The translations under genes and the position numbers were made by a program. This document shows positions 1 through 9,509 of a DNA stretch of 64,000 nt, piece by piece; the stretch's first letter is position 1; each line of letters starts with the position of its first letter. A model generated the notes under the pieces. That model worked only from the letters and a program-made list of their open reading frames with translations, ran no database searches and was not told where the DNA came from. This stretch comes from an uncultured Clostridia bacterium (GTDB lineage Bacteria; Bacillota; Clostridia; TANB77; CAG-508): contig CANPVM010000008.1 in NCBI GenBank assembly GCA_947581805.1, positions 1 through 64,000 on the forward strand, in the 5' to 3' direction.

Positions 1-823
1 CTTTTGGTATGTCGCTACTTTCTTTTCCATTTAAGGCATATGTTACTGTTGCATCAGATGGTGTTACTGTTACATTGTTAAATGCTGGATGTTCTTTTCC
101 ATCATAGGCTCCTGTATATGGTTCTGCTGTTATTGTAATCTCTCCATTTAATACAGTTGCGGTATGTGTTACTCTATTTTCTGCATAGTCGCCATTAGCT
201 GCTGATGTTACTACTATTCCAATCGTTCCAGCTTTTGTTCCTGGTGTTACAGTTACTGTTGTTCCATTTATTTCTGCTTTTGCTATATTTTCATTTTTCG
301 AAGTTACAGATAATGCACCATTCGTTTTATTACTTGTTACTTGAAATTCTCCTGGAATTGGATATGTATATGTTCCACTAGTTGCTGATATTTCTAAATC
401 ACCTAGGTTCGCTATTCCTTCATAAATAATTTCTACATTTCCATCTTGTTTGTCTTTTGCTAAGAACTTGTATTTGTCATTTACTACAATTTCAGCATTA
501 TTATCATCTAGTCTTTCTACGGAATTTAATGTGTAGTTTTTCTTACTTTTTTGTATTTGTTCTAGATAATCATCTAAATCTATGTTTCCTGCATTATCTA
601 CCTGTATTGGTGCCTTTTCAAGTTCTAGTGCTTCTTTTAATGAAGCTACATCTTGTATCTTTTGTGTGCTTTTTGCTTTATTAAATAAGCCTTCATCACT
701 TAATAATACACTAATGCTTATTCCTGCTAATATTATTAAAATAATAATTGATATTACCAATGCAATTAAAGTAATACCTCTATTTTTTGCTCTATTATAT
801 TTGTGTATATCTGTATGTTTCAT
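1..823 (-). CDS. prepilin-like, Ig-repeat surface protein (3' end off the window)
   Basis: The frame starts at ATG 823 and runs open off the left edge, giving 274 residues of an incomplete protein. Residues 14-40 hold a type IV prepilin-like signal: a short basic leader, then Arg-Gly-Ile-Thr-Leu-Ile and a long hydrophobic helix (GITLIALVISI). A coiled region follows, then beta-rich Thr/Val repeats like bacterial Ig-like surface domains (TVTVTPGTKAG and later VTVTPSDATV). A ribosome site (AAAGGAGAAA) lies upstream. Proteins of this design are common in Clostridia and are presumably processed by a prepilin peptidase and exposed on the surface. The exact function is unknown, and the C terminus is not visible. 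Confidence 0.75.
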   Translation of the reverse strand, partial: MKHTDIHKYNRAKNRGITLIALVISIIILIILAGISISVLLSDEGLFNKAKSTQKIQDVASLKEALELEKAPIQVDNAGNIDLDDYLEQIQKSKKNYTLNSVERLDDNNAEIVVNDKYKFLAKDKQDGNVEIIYEGIANLGDLEISATSGTYTYPIPGEFQVTSNKTNGALSVTSKNENIAKAEINGTTVTVTPGTKAGTIGIVVTSAANGDYAENRVTHTATVLNGEITITAEPYTGAYDGKEHPAFNNVTVTPSDATVTYALNGKESSDIPK

Positions 824-936
824 TACACGTTTCTCCTTTTATTATTAGGTGTTTATTATGAAAAAATGAAAATTCTACATCAGAAGTTATTTTTTAAACA
901 ACTAATATATCATTTTCATTTTATTACTCTATGCTA

Positions 937-1419
937 TTATTTCTCTAGTTTAAAGTCATATGCATTTGCATAGCTTTCTGTAATAGATGCTTTTACTTCT
1001 ATTGTCTCTCCTTGTTGTGTTTTTGGTATACTTACTGGTATTCTTCCTATTTCATTTCCTGCTTTATCAAATAATACAATGTTTCCAAAGAAAGAATCTT
1101 GTGCTTTTTCGGTTGCATTGGTTACTCTTGCTTTTAATACTGTTCTTCCATTTGATTCTTCAAAACTAATATTTGTAACTGAAAATCCGATGTCTTCTGT
1201 TCTATCTTCATTTAATTTTTCACTTGTGTTTACAATTGTTCCATCTTCTTCTACTTTTGTAAATTCTCCTTGGCTTGCACTACTTTCTGAAGATGCTGGA
1301 TTTTGTGTTGTTCCTTTATTGTCATTATTTTTTGGTCTTGTAAATAGCCAAATCACTAATACGATTAATATTGCTACCCCTACTAAAATTAATAAACCTT
1401 TCTTTTCATTATTTTTCAT
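937..1419 (-). CDS. membrane-anchored FxLYD-like protein
   Basis: A 160-residue protein with an N-terminal basic stretch, one membrane helix (about residues 8-26), a Ser/Asn/Thr-rich linker and a C-terminal beta domain of about 90 residues. That domain resembles FxLYD-type modules (ARVTNATEKAQDS, then GNIVLFDKAGNEIG). I prefer ATG 1419 to the upstream in-frame ATG 1428, because the AAAGGA sequence sits 8 bases before 1419 but directly abuts 1428. It probably faces the cell exterior. It follows the prepilin-like gene on the same strand with a gap of about 110 bases. No enzymatic residues were recognised. Confidence 0.65.
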   Translation of the reverse strand: MKNNEKKGLLILVGVAILIVLVIWLFTRPKNNDNKGTTQNPASSESSASQGEFTKVEEDGTIVNTSEKLNEDRTEDIGFSVTNISFEESNGRTVLKARVTNATEKAQDSFFGNIVLFDKAGNEIGRIPVSIPKTQQGETIEVKASITESYANAYDFKLEK

Positions 1420-1548
1420 TTGTTTCATCCTTTCTTATTTTATGTTTATTTGTTGTTATATATAAATTATATTATTTTAGAACTTATTCGTCAATATTGT
1501 TATATGAATTGTAATTAAAACGTAATGTTTTTGTAATATTACTGAAAT

Positions 1549-1601
1549 AAAAAAAGAATTAAAATTTTCTTATCAATAAATTAATAAGAAAATTTTAATT
1601 C
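1549..1601 (-). terminator. rho-independent terminator of the GGGtGRT operon
   Basis: An 18-bp perfect inverted repeat (1556-1573 with 1584-1601) is followed on the minus strand by a run of seven T residues. It lies just past the stop of the 1620-2621 gene. Confidence 0.85.
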
Positions 1602-1619
1602 CGTATTTTTTCTCTATTT

Positions 1620-2621
1620 TTATGCTTTCATAGCTTCTTCTACCGCTACTGCTATAGCTACTGTTGCTCCTACCATTGGGTTATTTCCCATTCCAATTAG
1701 TCCCATCATTTCAACGTGTGCTGGTACAGAAGAACTTCCTGCAAATTGAGCATCTGAGTGCATTCTTCCCATGGTATCTGTCATACCGTAAGAAGCTGGT
1801 CCTGCTGCCATATTATCTGGGTGAAGAGTTCTTCCTGTTCCTCCACCAGAAGCAACAGAAAAGTATTTTTTACCTGCTTCAAGTCTTTCTTTTTTATAAG
1901 TACCTGCTACTGGGTGTTGGAATCTTGTTGGGTTGGTTGAGTTACCAGTAATAGAAACATCAACATCTTCTAACCACATGATTGCTACGCCTTCTCTAAC
2001 ATCGTTTGCACCATAGCATTTTACTTTACTTCTTTCTCCATCAGAATAAGCAATTTCTTCTACTACGTTTACTTTTCCAGTAAAGAAATCAAAATCGGTT
2101 TTTACATAAGTAAATCCATTAATTCTGGAAATAACTTGTGCAGCATCTTTTCCTAAACCATTTAAAATAACTCGTAAAGGTTCTTTTCTTACTTTGTTAG
2201 CAGATTTTGCAATACCAATAGCTCCTTCTGCTGCTGCAAAGCTTTCGTGTCCTGCTAAGAAAGCAAAACATTTCGTATCTTCTGATAATAACATTGATGC
2301 TAGATTTCCATGTCCTAAACCTACTTTTCTGTCATCTGCAACAGAACCTGGTATACAAAATGCTTGTAAACCTTCTCCTATTGCTTTTGCTGCATCTGCA
2401 GCCTTTGTGCAACCTTTTTTAATTGCTATTGCTGCACCTAATGTATAAGCCCAACATGCGTTTTCAAAGCAAATGGTTTGCACTCCTCTTGTAATTTCAT
2501 AAGGATTAAATCCTTTTTCTTTGCATATATTTAATGCGTCATCGAAATCTTTAATTCCGTATTTTTCCATAACTGGTTTTATTTGTTCTATTCTTCTTTC
2601 ATAACTTTCAAATAGTGCCAT
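1620..2621 (-). CDS. GGGtGRT family protein
   Basis: A 333-residue protein of the GGGtGRT family, named for a glycine-rich motif that is present here as SGGGTGRTLHPDN near residue 260. A second glycine-rich stretch near the C terminus (MGLIGMGNNPMVGATVAIA) also matches the family. The biochemical role is not established. The family is usually found beside a NifU-like iron-sulfur scaffold, exactly as here (gene at 2684-3376), so a role in metal-cluster or redox metabolism is an inference from context. The start at 2621 follows AGAAAGGATGAAA. The length is as expected and there is no damage. Confidence 0.9.
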   Translation of the reverse strand: MALFESYERRIEQIKPVMEKYGIKDFDDALNICKEKGFNPYEITRGVQTICFENACWAYTLGAAIAIKKGCTKAADAAKAIGEGLQAFCIPGSVADDRKVGLGHGNLASMLLSEDTKCFAFLAGHESFAAAEGAIGIAKSANKVRKEPLRVILNGLGKDAAQVISRINGFTYVKTDFDFFTGKVNVVEEIAYSDGERSKVKCYGANDVREGVAIMWLEDVDVSITGNSTNPTRFQHPVAGTYKKERLEAGKKYFSVASGGGTGRTLHPDNMAAGPASYGMTDTMGRMHSDAQFAGSSSVPAHVEMMGLIGMGNNPMVGATVAIAVAVEEAMKA

Positions 2622-2683
2622 TTTATTTTCATCCTTTCTCTTATTTATTTTTCATGAATTAAAAGTTTATATTGTTAGAAATT

Positions 2684-3376
2684 CTATTCTTTTCTTGGGT
2701 CTATTTTCTTTACGGCTTCATCAAATCTACCATAAGTTCCAGAAGCTTTTTCGATTGCTTCTTGTGGTTCTAATCCTGCTTTAATGTTATCCATCATTTT
2801 TCCTAAATTAACATATTTATAACCAATAATTTGGTCGTCTTTATCTAGTCCAATTTCTACAATATAACCTTCTGCTAGTTCTAAGTATCTTGGTCCTTTT
2901 TCTAAGGTAGAATAAATGGTACCTGTTTGACTTCTATGTCCTTTTCCTAAGTCTTCCATTCCTGCTCCTATTGGAAGTCCGTTTTCTGAAAAGGCTGATT
3001 GTGTTCTACCATATACAATTTGTAAGAATAATTCTCTCATTGCAGTATTAATCGCATCACATACTAAATCTGTGTTTAATGCCTCTAGAATAGTTTTTCC
3101 TACTAATATTTCTCCTGCCATAGCAGCTGAATGTGTCATACCAGAGCATCCTATAGTTTCTACTAAAGCTTCTTGAATAACTCCTTCTTTTACATTTAAT
3201 GTTAATTTACATGCGCCTTGTTGTGGTGCACACCATCCAATACCATGAGTTAATCCTGAAATATCTTTAATTTCTTTTGCTTTTACCCATTTTCCTTCTT
3301 CTGGAATTGGTGCTGGTCCATGGTCTACTCCTTTTGCTACTTTGCACATTTCTTCTACTTCTTTTGAATAAATCAT
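2684..3376 (-). CDS. NifU-like iron-sulfur cluster assembly scaffold
   Basis: A 230-residue protein related to the IscU/NifU N-terminal scaffold, which holds nascent Fe-S clusters on conserved cysteines before transfer. Visible features are cysteines in GWCAPQQGACKL and the signature ETIGCSGMTHSAAMAGEILVG around residues 75-95. The ATG at 3376 is chosen because AAAGGAGA lies 8 bases before it. A longer frame beginning at a TTG (3394) has no such site. It is upstream of the GGGtGRT gene with a gap of about 60 bases, so the two are probably co-transcribed. The substrate proteins are unknown. Confidence 0.82.
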   Translation of the reverse strand: MIYSKEVEEMCKVAKGVDHGPAPIPEEGKWVKAKEIKDISGLTHGIGWCAPQQGACKLTLNVKEGVIQEALVETIGCSGMTHSAAMAGEILVGKTILEALNTDLVCDAINTAMRELFLQIVYGRTQSAFSENGLPIGAGMEDLGKGHRSQTGTIYSTLEKGPRYLELAEGYIVEIGLDKDDQIIGYKYVNLGKMMDNIKAGLEPQEAIEKASGTYGRFDEAVKKIDPRKE

Positions 3377-3461
3377 TTCTATTTCTCCTTTCAAAGTTTG
3401 CTTTCTTTCTATATGTATGTCTTTCGTTTAGACTTTATTATTATATAACGTTAAAATAAAA

Positions 3462-3504
3462 CATGCAAGAAAAAACGACAATTTTTGTCGTTTTTTCTTG
3501 CATG
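3462..3504. terminator. perfect 19-bp palindromic hairpin, likely terminator
   Basis: Bases 3462-3480 and 3486-3504 are perfect inverted repeats with a 5-base loop and T-rich tracts on both sides. The hairpin lies between the NifU-like gene and the YezG-like gene upstream of it on the minus strand. It could act in either direction. Confidence 0.7.
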
Positions 3505-3565
3505 CTCTCTTTTTATTTTTTTATCATATTTTTATTTACCTGTTTTTTTCCGTCCCAAAATGCAT

Positions 3566-3595
3566 AAAAGGAAAGATTTAGAAATCTTTCCTTTT
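3566..3595 (-). terminator. hairpin with GGAAAGATTT arms
   Basis: A 14-bp inverted repeat (3566-3579 with 3582-3595) overlaps the stop codon of the YezG-like gene. Its arms share GGAAAGATTT/AAATCTTTCC with hairpins at 10111-10141 and 46693-46724. The T-tract after it is weak. Confidence 0.6.
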
Positions 3596-4436
3596 AAGGA
3601 TTGAAGTTTAAAATTTGATTTTTCTTTTCGTCTTTTTGCTCTATACTATGTATTAGTTTTTCTTTTTGCTCTATTTCTTTTTGTTTTTCTTCTTCTCTTT
3701 TTAGTTTATATAGTTCATATTTATCTAATTGCTTTTCTTCTTTTCTTATTTTATATCGCTCATATTTATCAAAAGTCATTTTATTTTCTTTTTGTTCTTC
3801 TACTTCTTCTACCGTTTGTTCTACTTTATACTCTTCTTCCTGATTTACGTTTTCAACTTTATCATATTCAACTATATTATGTACGTTTTTTTGATACATA
3901 TTTTCTACATGTTTTTTTGTTTCTCTATTTTGAAATTGTTCTTCTACTATGTAATTTTCTAGCATTTTTCTATCTTTTTTTGATAATCTTTCTAAGCTTA
4001 AATCTAAATATTTATATTGCCATATAATATGTCTATCATAGCTGGAATAATAAGATTTTTCTAAATCTTCATAAGCATATTCAATTGAAAATTTTAGATT
4101 TTCAATTGAAATGGTTAGATTTGTCCATAATTTTTCACCTGCTTTTTCAAATTCTTTTCTTAATAGCTGAATTGTATCATATAACTGATTTACAAGTTTC
4201 ATATACGCTTCTTCATCAATATTAAATTTAGACGGAATTTCGTATACATTGACTGGATTTTTCTTTAATAGACCCTTTGGATAATAGTAGAAAAACATTT
4301 CTCCTGTTTGCAGACGATTTATTTTTTCTAATACAGCTGCATATAGATAAATTTTATCCCATTTTTCTGGTATCATATAGAATAACTGCCTTTGCAAAGT
4401 AGCATAAATGCTCCTAACTTTTACTCCATTTAACAT
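3594..4436 (-). CDS. YezG-like (DUF600) protein with charged coiled-coil tail
   Basis: A 280-residue protein. Residues 1-150 match the YezG/DUF600 family: MIPEKWDKIYLYAAV near the start, an aromatic FFYYYP strand, LWTNLTISIE, and IIWQYKYL at the end of the domain. Known members are immunity proteins that pair with LXG-type polymorphic toxins. The last 120 residues or so are a Glu/Lys-rich helical extension, with two related segments (KYERYKIRKEE and KYELYKLKREE), that typical YezG proteins lack. No toxin gene is adjacent; the neighbours are gpmI and the NifU-like gene. ATG 4436 is chosen for its GAGGGG ribosome site. An immunity role is family knowledge and is not shown by this context. Confidence 0.7.
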   Translation of the reverse strand: MLNGVKVRSIYATLQRQLFYMIPEKWDKIYLYAAVLEKINRLQTGEMFFYYYPKGLLKKNPVNVYEIPSKFNIDEEAYMKLVNQLYDTIQLLRKEFEKAGEKLWTNLTISIENLKFSIEYAYEDLEKSYYSSYDRHIIWQYKYLDLSLERLSKKDRKMLENYIVEEQFQNRETKKHVENMYQKNVHNIVEYDKVENVNQEEEYKVEQTVEEVEEQKENKMTFDKYERYKIRKEEKQLDKYELYKLKREEEKQKEIEQKEKLIHSIEQKDEKKNQILNFNP

Positions 4437-4462
4437 GATTTTCCCCTCATTTTCTATTATGC

Positions 4463-4497
4463 AAAAAAGCAAAGATTTTTTTATTAGACCTTTGCTT
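4463..4497 (-). terminator. terminator of the glycolytic operon
   Basis: The stem 4467-4474 with 4490-4497 is followed on the minus strand by a run of T residues. It is the first terminator past the gpmI stop at 4510. Confidence 0.75.
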
Positions 4498-4509
4498 CTT
4501 GCTATTTTT

Positions 4510-6042
4510 TTATTCTATGATTAAACTTTCCCCTGTCATTTCTTGTGGTTTTTCAAGTTCCATAATAGCAAGCATAGTTGGTGCTAAATCAGCAAGTCTC
4601 CCTTGTTTTAGTTTTGCATTTTCCATTCCTACTAATATAAGTGGTACAGGATTTGTTGTATGAGCGGTGTGTGGTTCTCCTGTTTTATAATCTATCATTT
4701 GCTCTGCATTACCATGGTCTGCTGTAATGATTAATACTCCATTTTGTTTTTCTACTGCTTCTACTACTTTTCCTACACATTCATCTACTGTTTCAATAGC
4801 TTTGATAGCAGCTTCTAAACTTCCCGTATGTCCTACCATATCTGGATTTGCATAGTTTAATATAATACAATCATAGTTTTGCGAGTTTATGGCATCTACT
4901 ACTTTTTCTGTTACTTCATATGCACTCATTTCTGGCTTCATATCGTAAGTTTCTACTTTTGGAGATGGTACTAGAATTCTTTCTTCTCCCTCATATTGCT
5001 TTTCTTCTCCTCCATTAAAGAAGAAAGTAACATGCGCATATTTTTCTGTTTCTGCAATTCTTAATTGTTTTAGTCCTTGTTTTGAAATATATTCTCCAAA
5101 TGTATTGACTAATTCTTCTTTTTTGAATGCAATGTGAACATTTGGCATTGTTTCATCATAACTTGTCATGCAAACATAGTATAAATCTAAATCTTTCTTT
5201 ACTTCAAATTCTTTAAATTCTTTATCGACTAAAGTTCTGGTAATTTCTCTTGCTCTATCTGGTCTGTAGTTAAAGAAGATAACAGAATCATGTTTTCCAA
5301 TTGTTGCTACTGGTGCATCATTATTCATAATAACCGTTGGTTCTATAAATTCATCAAATACTTCCTTTTGATATGAACTTTCAAGAGCAGAAATACTAGA
5401 TGTTGCTTTTTCGCCTTCTCCATTTACAAGAGCGTTATATGCTTTTTCTATTCTTTGCCATCTTTTGTCTCTATCCATTGCGTAAAATCTTCCTGAAATA
5501 GTAGCTATTTTTCCTACTCCTTTTTCTTTCATTTTTTCTTCTAATTCTGCAATATAAGTTTCTCCGGAAGCAGGAGGTGTGTCCCTTCCATCCATAAAGC
5601 AATGTACATAAACATCTTCAAAATCTTTTCTTTTTGCAAGTTCTAAAAGAGCAAATAAATGACGAATATGGCTATGCACTCCACCATCAGATAATAAGCC
5701 CATAATGTGTAATTTAGAATGATATTTTTGACAATTTTCAATAGCTTTATTAAATTCTACATTACTAAAGAAATCTCCCTCTTCTATTGATTTAGTAATT
5801 CTTGTTAATTCTTGGTATACAATTCTTCCTGCCCCAATATTGGTATGACCTACTTCTGAATTTCCCATTTGTCCTTCTGGAAGTCCTACATCTAAACCAC
5901 TTGTATAAATATCTGTGGTTGGGCATGTTTTCATTAGTTTATCAATATTTGGTGTATTTGCTAATTTTACGGCATTTGCCTTTTCATTTTCATTTTCTCC
6001 AAATCCGTCTAATATCATTAGCATAGTTAATTTGTTTTTCAT
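4510..6042 (-). CDS. gpmI: 2,3-bisphosphoglycerate-independent phosphoglycerate mutase
   Basis: A 510-residue cytosolic metalloenzyme that interconverts 3- and 2-phosphoglycerate using two Mn ions. The N terminus carries the metal-binding motif LMILDGFG (Asp12), and the catalytic serine lies in GQMGNSEVGH (Ser62). The sugar-phosphate region has HCFMDGRDTPP, and the C-terminal metal site is ITADHGNAEQM. The length is normal for the family. It is the last gene of a gap-pgk-tpiA-gpmI set, with 43 bases after tpiA, so it is probably co-transcribed with lower glycolysis. A GAGGT ribosome site lies 9 bases before the ATG. No abnormality was seen. Confidence 0.97.
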   Translation of the reverse strand: MKNKLTMLMILDGFGENENEKANAVKLANTPNIDKLMKTCPTTDIYTSGLDVGLPEGQMGNSEVGHTNIGAGRIVYQELTRITKSIEEGDFFSNVEFNKAIENCQKYHSKLHIMGLLSDGGVHSHIRHLFALLELAKRKDFEDVYVHCFMDGRDTPPASGETYIAELEEKMKEKGVGKIATISGRFYAMDRDKRWQRIEKAYNALVNGEGEKATSSISALESSYQKEVFDEFIEPTVIMNNDAPVATIGKHDSVIFFNYRPDRAREITRTLVDKEFKEFEVKKDLDLYYVCMTSYDETMPNVHIAFKKEELVNTFGEYISKQGLKQLRIAETEKYAHVTFFFNGGEEKQYEGEERILVPSPKVETYDMKPEMSAYEVTEKVVDAINSQNYDCIILNYANPDMVGHTGSLEAAIKAIETVDECVGKVVEAVEKQNGVLIITADHGNAEQMIDYKTGEPHTAHTTNPVPLILVGMENAKLKQGRLADLAPTMLAIMELEKPQEMTGESLIIE

Positions 6043-6085
6043 TTTATTTTACCTCTTTCTTTTTCTTTCAACGACCTTTTGTATT

Positions 6086-6835
6086 TTATATACTATTTAT
6101 GATTTTTTCAAATTCGTCTACTTTTAAACTTGCTCCACCTACTAATCCACCATCTATGTCGGAAGTAGAAAATAGTTCTTTTGCATTTTGTGAATTTACA
6201 CTTCCTCCATATAAAATGGTAATGTTCTGACTTGTTTTTTCTCCGTATAAGGAAGCAATTTTGTCTCGTATTTGCTTTATTGCATTATTTGCATCTTCTT
6301 TAGTAGCAACTTTTCCTGTTCCAATAGCCCAAATTGGCTCATACGCAATAATGACGTTTTCTATTTGTTCTTTGCTTAAACCTTCTAAAGCCAGCTCTGT
6401 TTGTTGTGTAATTACTTCTTCTGCTAGCCCTAATTCTCTTTGTTTTAATGTTTCTCCTACACATAGAATAGGAATTAGCTTATGTGTCATTGCTGCTTTT
6501 ATTTTTTTATTGACTGTTTCATCTGTTTCTGCAAAATACTGTCTTCTTTCAGAATGCCCTATAATAACATATTCTACATTAATGCATTCCAACATTTGTG
6601 GAGCAATTTCACCAGTATAGGCACCTTTTTCTTCCCAATGCATATTTTGTGCACCTATTTTAATGTTGGTATTTTGCGCTGTTAATAAACTATAAAATAA
6701 ATCTGTATAAGGGACGCATAGAATAACATCACATTTTGCATTTTTTGCTGTTGGTTCTAAGTTGTTAATAAAATTCATTGCTTCATTTGGAAGCATATTC
6801 ATTTTCCAATTTCCTGCGATTACTTTTTTTCGCAT
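6086..6835 (-). CDS. tpiA: triosephosphate isomerase
   Basis: A 249-residue enzyme that interconverts dihydroxyacetone phosphate and glyceraldehyde 3-phosphate. Family residues are all present: the phosphate and dimer motif GNWKMN at residues 8-13, the electrophilic His in IGHSERR near 95, the catalytic Glu in AYEPIWAIGTGK near 166, and the phosphate-binding GGSV near 212. The start follows AAGGAGAATTAAT. It sits 22 bases after pgk and 43 bases before gpmI on the same strand, a typical Clostridial glycolytic operon order. Confidence 0.97.
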   Translation of the reverse strand: MRKKVIAGNWKMNMLPNEAMNFINNLEPTAKNAKCDVILCVPYTDLFYSLLTAQNTNIKIGAQNMHWEEKGAYTGEIAPQMLECINVEYVIIGHSERRQYFAETDETVNKKIKAAMTHKLIPILCVGETLKQRELGLAEEVITQQTELALEGLSKEQIENVIIAYEPIWAIGTGKVATKEDANNAIKQIRDKIASLYGEKTSQNITILYGGSVNSQNAKELFSTSDIDGGLVGGASLKVDEFEKIINSI

Positions 6836-6857
6836 ATTAATTCTCCTTATTTTAGTT

Positions 6858-8048
6858 TTAGTCTTTATCCATTAAGCATTCAATTCCTGGTAATTTCTTT
6901 CCTTCTAAAAATTCTAATGAAGCTCCACCACCGGTAGAAATGTGAGTCATTTTATCAGAAAGTCCCATTTTTTCAATAGCTGCTGCAGAATCTCCACCAC
7001 CAATAATGGTAATAGCATCTTCTAAGCCTGCTAATGCTTTTGCAAGTTCTCTTGTTCCATTTGCAAATTTTTCATATTCTGATAACCCCACTGGACCATT
7101 CCAAATAATGGTTTTTGCATTTTGTAATTCTTTTTTAAATAATTCTACTGTTTTTGGACCAATATCTAAACCTTCCCAACCATCTGGAATTTCGTCAGAA
7201 TCAATTACTTTGCTGTTTGCATCTGGACTAAATTCATCGGCAATAACATTATCTACAGGAAGAACTAATTTGACATTTTTTTCTTTTGCTTTTTTTATTA
7301 AGCTTTGTGCTAAGTCTAATTTATCTTCTTCGCAAATAGAATCTCCTATATTATAACCCATAGATTTAAAGAAGGTATATGCCATTCCTCCACCAATCAT
7401 TAAGGTATCTACTTTTTCTAATAGGCTATCAATAACACCAATTTTATCAGATACTTTCTTTCCACCTAAAATGGCTACAAATGGTCTTTTAGGATTTTCT
7501 AAAGCGCTTCCTAAGAAGTTTAGTTCTTTTTCAATTAGAAAACCAGATACGGCTGGCAAATAATTTGCTACTCCTGCAGTAGAACTATGTGCTCTATGAG
7601 CTGTTCCAAAGGCATCATTTACAAATACTTCTGCCATATCAGCAAATTCTTTGGATAGACTTTCATCATTTTTTTCTTCTCTTGCATCAAAACGTACATT
7701 TTCTAATAGAACAATTTCTTGTTCTTTCATATTTTGTGTAAGTTCTTTAGCAGATTCTCCTGTTACGTCTTTTGCCAATTTTACTTCTTTTCCTAATAAT
7801 TTAGATAATTCTTTTGCAACAGGTTCTAAAGAAAATTCTTTTTTGAATTCTCCCTTTGGTCTTCCTAAGTGAGAAGATAAAATAATTTTACAATTTTGCT
7901 CTAATAGATATTTTATTGTAGGTAATGCTCCTACAATTCTTCTATTATCTGTAATATTTCCTTGTTCATCTAGTGGTACATTAAAGTCACAACGAACAAA
8001 TACTTTCTTTCCTTTTAGATTAATATCTTTAACGGTTTTTTTATTCAT
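6858..8048 (-). CDS. pgk: phosphoglycerate kinase
   Basis: A 396-residue two-domain kinase that transfers phosphate from 1,3-bisphosphoglycerate to ADP. Visible motifs are the signature [12 protein letters not shown] at about residues 15-26, SSHLGRPKG near 60, IIWNGPVG near 315, and the nucleotide-binding GGGDSAAA followed by [13 protein letters not shown] near 350-375. The full family length is present. The start follows a TAGGAGG site. The gene is separated from gap by a 264-base spacer that contains a large palindromic element (8124-8295), so expression of pgk relative to gap may be modulated there. Confidence 0.97.
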   Translation of the reverse strand: MNKKTVKDINLKGKKVFVRCDFNVPLDEQGNITDNRRIVGALPTIKYLLEQNCKIILSSHLGRPKGEFKKEFSLEPVAKELSKLLGKEVKLAKDVTGESAKELTQNMKEQEIVLLENVRFDAREEKNDESLSKEFADMAEVFVNDAFGTAHRAHSSTAGVANYLPAVSGFLIEKELNFLGSALENPKRPFVAILGGKKVSDKIGVIDSLLEKVDTLMIGGGMAYTFFKSMGYNIGDSICEEDKLDLAQSLIKKAKEKNVKLVLPVDNVIADEFSPDANSKVIDSDEIPDGWEGLDIGPKTVELFKKELQNAKTIIWNGPVGLSEYEKFANGTRELAKALAGLEDAITIIGGGDSAAAIEKMGLSDKMTHISTGGGASLEFLEGKKLPGIECLMDKD

Positions 8049-8123
8049 AGTTACCTCCTAATTTTTTAAAAGTTACATATAAAAAACTTTTTTATAGTTT
8101 CTTATATCTAATTTTTATAATGT

Positions 8124-8295
8124 TTCGTGCTTTATCAGAAGTATTTATATTATATTTTTTTCGTTCGTCCCAACATCGAATAGTCTATAAATCAATTTTT
8201 GCTATCGCTAAAAATTGATTAACAGACTATAATCTTGTCGGTCCCCACACAAGCTCACTTCAAAAATATAATATAAATACTTCTGATAGCACGAA
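8124..8295. repeat. 172-bp MITE-like palindromic element between gap and pgk
   Basis: The ends are inverted repeats: TTCGTGC (8124-8130) with GCACGAA (8289-8295), then a perfect 27-bp repeat (8133-8159 with 8262-8288). One end has two extra T residues between these parts. Inside is a second long hairpin (about 8175-8233) whose apex contains GCTATCGC. The element encodes no protein. Its form fits a miniature inverted-repeat element or a structured RNA processed from the gap-pgk transcript. Confidence 0.75.
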
Positions 8296-8312
8296 TTTAT
8301 TAAAAAATATTT

Positions 8313-9332
<1,020 letters not shown>

Positions 9333-9474
9333 TTAAAAACATAGAAAACCTTATTTTCTAAATTTCCCTATGCTTATTATTGTTTTGATATGGTTATTTT
9401 ATACCAAAGTATATTTGTTTTCAAGTATTTATTTCTATTCTTTTCATTTTTTTGAAAATTTTTCTAAATATCTC

Positions 9475-9503
9475 TTGACTTATGTAAATTATTCTGTTAT
9501 ACT
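9475..9503 (+). promoter_or_regulatory. sigma-A promoter of the structured RNA
   Basis: TTGACT (9475-9480) and TATACT (9498-9503) are separated by exactly 17 bases on the plus strand. They predict a start near 9510, although both flanking genes (gap and addA) are on the minus strand. Confidence 0.85.
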
Positions 9504-9509
9504 AAATAC

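Noticed and set aside
457-848. Plus-strand reading frames opposite the prepilin-like gene
   Set aside because: They are shadows of the minus-strand coding sequence, with hydrophobic low-complexity translations.
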